A DNA stretch of 64,000 nt from Dentipellis sp. KUC8613 (taxonomy: Eukaryota; Basidiomycota; Agaricomycetes; Russulales; Hericiaceae). Below are positions 35,813-45,800 of this stretch, in pieces. Location of the stretch: the NCBI GenBank assembly GCA_002286715.1, contig NSJX01000038.1, positions 1 to 64,000 of the forward strand. Reading direction: 5' to 3'. Each line of letters opens with the position of its first letter. The first letter of the stretch is position 1. The translations under genes were made by a program, and so were the position numbers. The notes below the pieces were generated by a model, which worked only from the letters and a program-made list of their open reading frames with translations, was not told the DNA's origin and ran no database searches.

Positions 35813-36563
35813 CGCGAAACTCCGCCGCCCGCTATGGAACAAAGGCGTAGCACGCCCACATGGGATGTAAACAAGTGGACCCACAAGAACAACGTCTGCA
35901 ACAAATGCCAATTTTGGCAAGTTTTCGCGCTCGCTTAGCGCGACGGCGGCCCGCGTCCCGCTCGGTGATGGGCTTGACAATAACGGCCGTTGCGCCTGAC
36001 TCATGTGCGGTGGTCCCGTGTGCGGTCCCTGCATTGAAGGCTTTGTGTTGGGATATTGAGGGGTAAGTTGGCGACCGTTCCCGAGCGCTAGCGGATAAGA
36101 AGCTATTGTTCAGCATTGAGACACTCCCGCGAGGTTCGTATCGATGGATACAATCACCTTCTGCCAAGGGCGACGACAACGCCTTTTTGTGCAGCAAATA
36201 TGTTCTCGTATCTGCGAGCGACTCGACGACAGCGCTCATGCATCCGCATTTCTGGCGCATGCCATGGGCCGCGGTAGACGCTGTGCGCGTTGTTCTTTCG
36301 TGTGTTTCGGAATAAATCCTTTGAAAGGCCTGTTAAAAGCCAAACTGTAAGAGACATAGATGGTCAAGTGAACGGATTCGAACTTGCAAGGCTGCCAGCC
36401 GCTCGCGCCATCACGGCGGGGCGGCCAGTCCGAGTCCGGGTGTGATGTCGCAAGTCACGCCTTACCCTCACATGTCACATACAGTCACCGACTGGGTCTG
36501 ACTCTTAGCGTGACAACCCTGCTCGTATTCGAACCAGTACAGAGTACTTGCAATTTACGAATG

Positions 36564-37282
36564 CTAAGCCCTCCTCCTCCTTCGCTGCTCTCTCCTCCGT
36601 TCAATATACACAAAGGTCACCACTATCTCATCCGCAATGTTCGTCCCGTCCGGCGAAATCTCCAGGTATGCTTTCCGTGACTCTCCAATGAGACCGAGAG
36701 AGCGTCGGTGGTATCGAGCTATGCAGGCATGGGTGTCGTCGTCTCGCGCCAGCTGCAGAAATTCTGTTATTGGGAGCGTCACACTCGTAAACGGTTCGAC
36801 AACATACATAAGACCTCCTTATGCCATACGTCCATACGTACGACTGGCCGTCCGTCGCTGTGAAAGCCCGTTTTCTACGTCGCAAGATGACATCAGATGA
36901 AGACGCCGTGAAACAGATACAGGAGCCGAATACCGTACCTCCAGAGGGCACCTTTGTACGGCATGTACGTGCCAACCTCCACAGTCCGACCTAACCATTT
37001 GAACAGCGTAGGCGTGAGCCGATGCCATTCGATCGTCGCGATCTCTTCCTCTGGGAGCCCCCTCAGATGAATGTCCGTCTCTGACCCAGTGTTGCTGCTC
37101 GTGACGAGGAGCGATTGTCCTCCGTTCCTAAAGGCGTCCGCTCCCGGCAAGAAGCGCGAGACGATCGTCTCGCGGCCTCTCAATGCCTTCGTGAATGACG
37201 TTTCGATGCGGTAGCGAGGTTCACCGCTGTCGTCGCGGAGGACGGTGTTCATAAACGTGCCTCGAGAGACGTGAAGGTTCAT
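36564..37282 (-). CDS. DUF6593 family protein, paralog C
   Basis: Third paralog, separated from B by the dispersed element. Exon 1: MNLHVS...NTVLRDDSGEPRYRIETS, GLPEEEIATIEWHR, EVGTYMPYKGALW. Middle exon: KRAFTATDGQSYVWTYGIR. Last exon: EFLQLARDDDTHACIARYHRRSLGLIGESRKAYLEISPDG and ADEIVVTFVYIERRREQR before TAG 36564-36566. Introns are about 36950-36885 and 36823-36773. The exon layout matches A and B, but the sequence is more diverged than A and B are from each other. Divergent from the MYND gene. Function unknown. Confidence 0.75.
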
Positions 37283-37520
37283 GGAGTCCTGAGTGCTTGG
37301 TTGTCAGGAAGGGAGTCATTTATACAGCTGTCAAGGCGGACGCCGTGCTAGGAGAGTTTTCTCATGGCCGCAAGCGGTGTCATGTGGAGGGCATGATCAT
37401 ATCACGGCGAACTATTCAGGGGTCTCATCGTCGACTGCGCAGACTGCGCAAACCGTATTCGGCGCTCGCGCGTCGCGGCACGCGACGCGTTGGACGCGGT
37501 CAGGTGATCCCTAATATGGG
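37283..37520 (-). promoter_or_regulatory. Promoter region of DUF6593 C
   Basis: GTATAAAT (minus strand, about 37318-37325) lies some 40 bp before the ATG. GACTGCGCAGACTGCGCA (about 37433-37450) lies about 150 bp upstream, as in paralog B. Confidence 0.5.
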
Positions 37521-37666
37521 TTCTGCTAAATTTCTTGGGTAGCTTCAGAAGGAAGATTTATGGAGAAGAATGGCCAGATACTTCACTTCAATACCGGAGC
37601 ATGTGCGGCCTAAGAGGGTACACGACGGCGAAGTAGACGAGACCACGGGGGCCGCAATCCGCCTCC

Positions 37667-37674
37667 TATATATA
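37667..37674 (+). promoter_or_regulatory. TATA-like box of MYND gene
   Basis: TATATATA about 150 bp before the ATG at 37826. A second, weaker CATATAAGC lies near 37746. Confidence 0.35.
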
Positions 37675-37825
37675 TTAGTTGAGCCACTAGCACGCGACCG
37701 ACTTTCATATTACGCGGCGACCTCATCGATGCCTCAAGTCTTGTCCATATAAGCAGCAGCGACCTCATTGAGCCCTCAAGCCTCCTTTCTCTCATCTCCC
37801 AACAGTATCCTCAACTCACAGCAGC

Positions 37826-40067
37826 ATGCCGACGATGAACGCCTCGTTTGCGCCCGTGGGCGACCTCTCGACGATGTCGAGCCAGATAGATGATTTCGAC
37901 AGTATGCGGCTTCTGTCCATGCTGCAGAGCATGGGCTTGGGGGACAATCGCGGCCTTGGCTTGGGGCCTGCGAGTAGGCGTGCAAAGAAGAAGTTTACCA
38001 AGAAACCTCAGTACGTTCGCTTCCATGAGGACGATGACCCGAGCGTCTATCCCGAGGCTTTCTTTTCCCGTACGTACGCTTTTGTCGACCTCACAAGTAA
38101 ACTGCATCGCTAATTTTTTGCGTGTGGGACAGATCCCGATAAGTTCGAGCCGCACAAGAGCTGGGACGGAAAGATTATCTGGTGGGGTGTTCAGCCCGTA
38201 CGCTTTCACTGTATTATCCTCCACTGCTCATTCTGACGCGCGGTCGTCCACGCTCCCGTCATCCAGATTTTTCCCAAAGATCATGAGTTCGAAGGCGCCG
38301 TCGACCACGGCGAAGGCGAAGAACTCATGATGCGGAAAGTACGTCATCTCAGTGTTGCAGACTTTGGCCCATCATGATTTAATGCTACTTTGCGCAGATG
38401 GCGGCGAATTTATATGTCGACAATGCCAGGTTCGATGGAACCCCGGAGGAACAGTTTGTCAACCGGCTGGTTGAACGTCAGGTCTGTCTTCATTCATTCA
38501 TTTTTAGCACACGTTTCTATCGCGGCTGAACTTCCCCTCCAATCATTCAGATCGAAAAGCTTTCCAAGCTTGATCTCGGGGACTTACAAGATAGGGACTA
38601 TACACTGAAGATTGTAATGGAGTAAGTAATCCTGGCACTCTTCCACAGAGCTCTTCTTTTCGCTGACATCTATCCCCAGCGATATCCACGACGCCGCTGG
38701 TAATGATAGGGTGCGTAACCTTCGTATTCAACATCTGATCGAAACTCACAGTCCTAGATCTGGAGGGAGTTCCGCGTCTCTGGCGGCCTCTCGATCTCTG
38801 CGCTGGCGGACAAAGTCTTGACTCCGCTCATGGGCTGGTAAGTTCCTGACTGCTGCACACAGATGTCCGATCTCAAGTGCGGCATTGCAGGGTGCGCAAC
38901 TATCATGCCCATGCCTTCACTGTTCATAAGGACGGTGCTGTCTATGGACCAACTGTACGTCAATCTATTTCGTCACAGGGCTATGGCTCACATAAGTGTA
39001 TAGGAGTCCAAGGCTATCGACATGATGCACACCCAGTCGGCGCGTACACATGATCTCAGCGCCTCGACGGGACGCTCAACCTTTTCAATATAGATCGGGT
39101 ACGGGGCTGTCCCCGAGAAGAGTAACCGCGGCGTATGGACCTTGGCCCATCTTCTGCAAGCCGAAGGCGAGACTATGATCTGGTTGTACGATTGTGCGTC
39201 ACTTTCCAAAGACCTACTCAGACATCATCTCATCATTTTTATTTCAGACGGCGACAACTGGAGGCACATCATCACTGTGAGCAGCTCTGCCATATCCGCA
39301 GGGGCACGACCTGACACATAGCACGAATATCCAGGTCGAGGAGATCGCCCCCGTCTCCGAAAGCACCGGTAAAGTCGCGATCCTCGACGGCGCGGGCGCC
39401 TGCCCGCGCGAAGACGGCAGTGGCAACCACATCTGGGTCGAGGACCTGCAGAAGCTGCGCGCGGGCACGATCCGCGAGCGCAACGAGGTGCTCACGGAGC
39501 TGCGCAAGGCGCTCAACTATAAAGGCAAGCCGATCACGGCCGACTTCGACCCGGACGCGTTCGACCTCGCCGAGGCGCGCGCGCGCGTGCACGCCGCGCT
39601 CGCGAGCCCCGACTCGGTGTGGAGCGGCCCGAAGTCGTTTGTGTACCCCCTGTGCGAGGAGGCGATGGACAGCCCGTCGCCGGTCACGGCGGGCGCGCCG
39701 AAGAAAGGCCAGACACTAGAGCGGACGTGGGAGGGAGGCGAGGGTGGGGATCGGATGGGCCGGTTTATGCAGGAGATTACGACGTCGAGGAGGGATAAGA
39801 AGGTCGGTGGGTGTTGCTGGAACTGCGGGTCGCCGCATAACTTGTCGGGGTATATCTCTCCTTCATGTCTGGTTGTCGGATGGTGCTGAGATAGCACTGC
39901 ACAGTTGTTCGCGTTGCAAGAAGACCTTGTACTGCGGCACTGAGTGCCAGAAAGTAAGCATCTCGCCGTCTTTCTGATTCGGTGCTGATGAGTGTATGTT
40001 GCAGATCCACTGGAAGAATGGACACCGCAAGCAATGCGTCGCCGAAGGGGGAGCCAAGAGGAAGTAG
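37826..40067 (+). CDS. MYND zinc-finger protein with pRiA4b Orf3-like domain
   Basis: About ten exons. N-terminus MPTMNASFAPVGDLSTMSSQ, then an acidic-basic region (KKKFTKKPQYVRFHEDDDPSVYP). The middle is a pRiA4b ORF-3-like domain: LKIVMDDIHDAAGNDRIWREFRV, NYHAHAFTVHKDGAVYGPT, then LAHLLQAEGETMIWLYDYGDNWRHIIT|VEEIAP and the C-P-x-E-D loop as ACPREDGSGNHIW. In bacteria this domain is found in plasmid and IS-linked proteins. The C-terminus is a MYND finger: CCWNCGSPHNLSG..LHSCSRCKKTLYCGTECQK|IHWKNGHRKQC, with the full Cys/His set, ending AEGGAKRK and TAG 40065-40067. MYND fingers bind proline-rich partners; the cellular role is unknown. No break seen; small exons make the exact joins tentative. 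Confidence 0.82.
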
Positions 40068-40302
40068 ACCGTCAAGATATTTGGACTTTGACCCTCTTTC
40101 CGTCAGATAAATAATCTAAAAACCCCTCATAATGGACCCTTTGAAGCCGGCAGATTCGCTGTACGATACATTTGTTATACTGACCATACAGAAAACCGCT
40201 ACTGACTTGTACTTATGTTCTCGGAGACTTTCACGAGTACAGTCTTGCTGGGCGAGATCTAATCTAATCGTGTTTCCCACGCTTATCTGTACTTGAGCGG
40301 CA

Positions 40303-42374
40303 ATGGGCGCTACAGCAACTCTCCTTCGAACAACTTGCTGGTCGACCATGGTCGCCATTTCTCCCGAGAATGTCCTGCAGCTCTCTGTACAGCTATCAAG
40401 CTTGTCGCTAGATGGAGATGAGTGCGAAGATGCCATGGCGGGCATCCCAGCGGCCGTGAAGGTGGGAAACGGCATCTTGGATCTCCTTGGGACGATGGTG
40501 CGCATATATGTTGCTGCGAAGGACACGCCAATCGCTTTATGTGATTGTTCATGTGTTTTTATAATGTCGTATACAGGACCCTTCTCTAGCCGCAGAAACG
40601 GTACTGGCGGTCCAAAAGCAGAGAGTGCACACTGCCGAAGCCCTTGCCGCACGAGACGCGGTCGTTCAGCATCTTTCTGTTGCCTGCAGGTCTCTCAAGG
40701 AAAAAAATGCGATCATAGAGGTTCTCAGACTCGAGAAGGAAGATCTCCAGAGGAAACTAGATATGGCGGGAGGCGGCGTGACGCCTCATCCCACCATGGA
40801 GAGCGACGAAGACGTGGATGAGAGAGTCACACCGCTCGGCTCACAGAGGGTGCACAATATCACGCAGGATCTTGGAAATGAGATCAAGATGATGAGGGAG
40901 CGGTGCTTGGGCGAGGATAATCCTCGTGAAGCTCCGCCGACCTATGAGGAAGACCAAAGAGCGTCGCCGTCGCCTCCAGTACCAAGCTCGCATATATATC
41001 CTTTATTGTTCACAACTGACAGCTGGACACTAGGTTCGCCAGATTCTGTCTCGAATCTCCACTCCAGACAGAGCAGCCCAACTGGTACGCCAAGACGCTC
41101 TACGAGCCCTGCACGAAGCCCGGTCCAACAACCCGTCGCGCATGGCGTCCTCCCCCGGGACCGCAGGCCGCAACACCCCCGAGCCTCTGCGGTTCATCGT
41201 CCAGGAGCCAAACGAGTTAGACTTTAAGGTTGAATCACCTGACCGAGGTGTTGACGCTGACTATATGCAGTTCACTCACGCCCGTGCAGGTCGTCACGAC
41301 TCCGCAGCCGGTCGGCGCTGAGGATCTGATCAAGAGCAGGAACGCGGTACTTGCGTCCTTGCCGCTGCCGACTGGGATTCCCGCCGACTCGCTCAGGCCT
41401 ATCTTGATACCAGCGCCGTTCACGTTGCATGAATTCCTTTCGAATGCTTCAGGCGTGAGTCCTCGTCCTCAGCTTTTTTTCCCTGCTGACTGTAATGATG
41501 CAAATCATAGTCTCTGAGAAACTCGTACGTAGAAAGTCCTAGTAATTTGATGGCATCAATTGAGCGCTCGCAGGCTTTCAAACTATCGCGTCTTTCAGCA
41601 GCTCACTACATCCTGGTGCCCCGAGCGCGAAGAACATGGCTACTTCCTGGCTCCCCTGTTCAAGTGCAGCACGAACCCTCGCGTGGCCACTGCACATCGG
41701 TGGTCTTCCGTCGACGTCGTCGGCAGGATGTCGAAGCCCACAGGTAACACACGTCCGCCTACCGTCTCACACTGATGCCCAACCCGTCTTCGCATGCAGA
41801 ATGCTTCTACAACAAAGATGGGAAGTGGTATTATGCAGGCATCTACAAAGCTTTCCGGCTCGACGACCTGACAACTCGGGAGTGGGAACACCTCTCCCCC
41901 GAGGTGAGTGACGACCATACTTGATGACATCCAAGACCGCGAGCCTCCTCCCACAACACCTCACAGACCGCGCAAGCCCTGATCAAAGAGACCCTCGCGG
42001 GCCGCAAAAACACCTCCCCACAGAACATCTACGAGACGACGCAGCTCTTCTCCGCCGGCGCGCTCAAGATCGCCTGCGTCGGCCTGCAGTGCATCGGGTT
42101 CAACAACGCGCTCTACCGCACCGTCCTCGAGCAGGCGGGCAAGTGCGCGCAGAGCGGCCGCTGGCGCGATCCGTTTGGGACGCCGGCTGCGAATGCGAAT
42201 GCGACTTCTGCGGCGCCTGTGCCTTGGGATCCCAACGCTGTTGCTGCTACGATGGGCTTTGCGCCGTTCTCTGCGCTGGTGGCTCCTGCGGATGCCTCGG
42301 AGGAACAGGCGTTAGCGCTTGCTGGGAATGGAGGTGATGCTCTGGCTGCAAGTGATACTCTGGGCTTTTCGTGA
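40303..42374 (+). CDS. DUF6697 domain protein with N-terminal coiled coil
   Basis: Start ATG 40303 (MGATATLLRTTCWSTMVAIS); the first intron ends at 40576 and exon 2 begins DPSLAAETVLAVQKQRVHTAEALAARDAVVQHL, a helical region that continues as a coiled coil with LKEKNAIIEVLRLEKEDLQRKLD. A low-complexity Ser/Pro stretch follows. The C-terminal globular part reads RVFQQLTTSWCPEREEHGYFLAP, FKCSTNPRVATAHRWSSVDVVGRM, ECFYNKDGKWYYAGIYKAFRL, NIYETTQLFSAGALKIACVGLQC, GFNNALYRTVLEQ; I match this to the basidiomycete DUF6697 family. Ends TLGFS, TGA 42372-42374. Function unknown. About 600 residues. The start is less sure than the domain. Confidence 0.7.
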
Positions 42375-42882
42375 TCGTGGACTCGCTGATTCTGCTGTTT
42401 TCTCTGGATCTCTTCTGTCCTCGTGTGCTGTTTGTCTCGTTTACGGACCTGGAAGGTCTCGGACTCTACACCTTGCGCTGTCACGCTCCTGTATACCACC
42501 TGTCTGCATCGGAATCCCCTATAGAGCCTGTATCATATCACTCCTGTAGACTCAACATAGACATAGACACCGCCTAATGAACGGGCTAAACTGTATTTCG
42601 CAATAATACGCAGCGTTTATACACGACACGCGAATATGATAAAGTGTCAGACTTAACAAGGTTAACCACTGAGGTATCGTAAGGTCCGGTATGAGATCCG
42701 TACAAAATTGTTCCAGCTGAGAAGATAGATAAAGAAGTGAAGGCATTCATCGTCGTCATCAACACACATCGGCCAAGGTCATGCTTGCACCGTGACAACC
42801 TAGTAGATTGAATAAATAAGAAGTCCGCACGCGTACATTGTCCAATTCGAAGCAGGGCAGGGTGCAAAGCCGCGACTAGTCA
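42375..42882. other. Intergenic, convergent 3' ends
   Basis: Between the stops of the DUF6697 gene (+) and CIN1 (-). AT-rich from 42540 on, fitting 3' UTRs. No gene seen. Confidence 0.45.
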
Positions 42883-45800
42883 CTATCCCTGGCGGGACGC
42901 GCGATGCGCAGCCTTGCGGTCCGCATCGCGGCACTTGCGGCTCGCGATGTCGATGTCCGCCATCCACATGTGGCAGTCGCGCGCGGACGGCGCACGGAGC
43001 GCGATCTTGTCTCCGCCGCGCGGGTACGCCAGTGCGAGCATGAAGGACAGATCATCTGTGCAAATGGACCGGACCGAAACCGAGACCGGTCAGGTTTTGA
43101 TTCGGACGGCGGTTTGGGAACGGGAACGTACCTCGCCCGCTGGGCATTTCGCGGACTTGCACTTCCGCGAGAGGAATAGGCTAGGATGTCTCAGTGAGCG
43201 TCTAGAGACAGGAACAGACTGTCGGGCGGAACGCACCATACGATAGAGAGCCTTTGCGTGCTCGTCGGTCAAGACCAGAATATCGCTGCACAGGAACGCG
43301 TGCAGCTTTCGGCCGCTTTTTGCCTTCGCCAAGACGCCATCCCGGATAAGCCTGCGGTTCCCCATCGAGCGCGTAGGGGCAGTGAGGTCGAGGCGGCTGG
43401 ATGAAAACATAATTGTGTCAGGTAATGATTCTAGAATGGCCCGGCAGGCGACACAAACCCGTGTCCGATCCAGAGGTCCTGAGACAGTGTCTTGAGGCGC
43501 TGGTAGCCCTCCTGCTCGCGGATAGACTCGTTGATGTGCCTGAGAATCTTTTCGGACATGCGCAGGGCCCGTTCAGTCTCCCCGCGGTCTTGGTCTGCAT
43601 CTGTATAATGCAAAATCTAGCAGACACGGTGAGGGTCAGCGCAGGAATAGAAGGTATCAACGAACCTGTTTAATTAAAAGTGGGTATCGAGTTATACGTT
43701 GCACTGTGATGATGGTCAATGGGCGCAAACAACTTGAAAAAGTTGCTACTGACTGGGAACGAGCAAGTAGCTAGAAAGGTCGAGACTGCGTGTTGCAGGA
43801 TCATCTCGCAGGCGCTATGATCTGTGTTAGAAGCGACGAAGGAACCTGGCAGGGAGGCTCCTACCTGAAGATGTCCCGCCAATTTGGGATTTTGGTCTCG
43901 TAAGGATTGCAGTATTTTTGCGGCATTCGCTTGATTAACGCAGTACTCCTGCGTTCCAATGAGACCCTGAGAACAAGGAGACGTAGAGAATCCATACCCT
44001 ATATATCCTCATGTTCACCATGTGCTTGTCGAGAATGTCGCCTATTCGATCGATATACAACCGACAGGACCTTTGGCGCTCCTCCAACGAGCTCAAGAAA
44101 GTCTGACCACGCGATCAGCGGGCGGTCAGGAATAGGGGCGCACGGGGCTCACCGTATTCGTAAGTAAAATATCCTCCACATTAGCAAAAATGACTGTAAC
44201 TGCCTTCGGCTCCAATATATCCAACATGCTCGAGTAGAAGATCTGCCTCGCAATCAGCACGAGGCTTTCAAGCAAGCGCTGACTCGTACCTCCACGATGA
44301 GCTGCAAGTCACGCACGTACGCCGCCTCCGTCGCGATGAACTCGAATATTGCCTATTCGGTCGAACGGAATGCATCAGCATCGATCCAACCAACAGACCA
44401 AAACCAAACCCACCTCTTGTCGTGAACGCTCGCGCGGCGCCATCCCTTCCAATGCAGAACGGTCGACGAGGCTCGCCCACGACTGTCAGGAGCAAAGCAA
44501 AGCGCACAGACGAACGTTAGCGCCAAACAGACTGTGAAGCATTTCTCGGAAGCAACGCACAGAGCCGAAACCAGGGCTGCTTTCGCGCGTGGGCGTCACA
44601 TCGCCGCCCGCGCCTACGCCCGCACTGCTCCCGCTGCTACTCAAGATAGGGGCAGAGATCGTCGGCATGACCCTCTTCTCGCCGTCCACGGGCGTCCTGC
44701 TCCGGCCCAGGAAATGAAATAGGCCGCCATAGGAGCGCCCCTCCGAGCTCGAGCTCTGATCGGTCGACTTGCTCGGTGTCAGCGAGAGCGAGGGCGATGC
44801 CGGGACTGGGCTGGAATCGAATGACGAAACAGACAGCCGGTTGTTTTCGAGCGAGGACGACTTGAAAGCTTCGTAGCGGTCGAACGCATCGTCCAGCTTC
44901 GTGAGGTCCTCGCGTGACGCCCCCAGGGACGGGGATGTGGGCAATGGCGGCTGCTCTTTTTCCACTTCGAGTGTCTTCGATGTTTGCTGCTGAATAGGAA
45001 TGGCGGGCGGAGGCCTGTGTTTCTTACCAGCCATGACGGCGTTGTTCCTCTTCATCGGGCGCGGAGGCGGCTTCCGCCCGTCCTGCTTGAGGATGAGACC
45101 GGCGGCCTCGAGCACCTTTTGCCGCTCCAGAGCACGCGCTTCACGCTCCTGCTTGCGCTGCTCCTCCGTCTGCTCTGCCTCTTTTTCGTCTTCAGTGTCA
45201 GAATCAGTAAAGGAATGGTATTCAGACTCTGAATCGTCGTCGCTGGAATCGTCCCAGCTGCTCGCCGACGACACGCTATCGCGTCGAGATGACGACTCGC
45301 CCCCGGGAGGCGGAGCAGGACTGTCACCCGAACTCTGGTTCGTGTCATTCGGCGTCGAGTCCGCAGGTGGGGGCGGCGGAGGTGGAGGTGGCGGAGGCGG
45401 CGGGGGTTGCTGCGCCGGAGCAGACGCAGCCGCAGACGAAACTAATTCAAGCGACATTTTCGTTCCAAAGCAAATTTTGTATTCGAGGTATACATGCAAA
45501 AAAAAGGGGAAAAGAGAGTATTTAGCCTGTTGCCAGCCAAAAGATATGTAAACAAAAAAACTCAAGGAAGTTATTGATCAACTAACCCTCGACGACTTCT
45601 AGATATGCGGCGGGCACGATGAACACCACGCCTTCCTTCTCTGCCTTCCACCAATCTGCCTCCGAGCGGTCGACGATGGTGAGGATGTCTTCCGGTTCGA
45701 AGGGCAGCTGATCTGCACCCTCGCCGGTGTAGGAGTAGAGGGCCTTGGCTTTGACTGCAGAGGCGTCAGAGGGATTAATGTAAGTAAGGAAGGAATATCA

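Larger units (their letters stand above)
34130..36330 (-). repeat. Dispersed element, copy 1 (about 2.2 kb)
   Basis: Read on the minus strand it is collinear with 51935-54670 (+). Shared parts in order: a short peptide-like block ending ...SIDTNLAGVSQ (in copy 2 TIDTTVAAAS); CTGAACAATAGC; CCGCTAGCGCTCG; GCCCATCACC; TTGCCAAAATT; the 16-bp palindrome; a TATA box; a C/T-rich leader of about 90 bp; CTTGCTCGTCGTCGTGTGGC; several splice-like junctions; internal GC-rich repeats; and an end block around GTGAGTACGC...GGGCTCTCGCGGGC. No long open frame is shared. It sits between DUF6593 paralogs B and C and probably inserted there. It could be a transposable element, a decayed gene family, or a spliced non-coding RNA family. 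The ends are approximate and no target duplication was found. Confidence 0.65.

Noticed and set aside
36361..36420. tRNA-like GGATTCGAAC word
   Set aside because: It resembles a T-arm on the minus strand, but no matching acceptor stem, D-arm or anticodon arm could be found.
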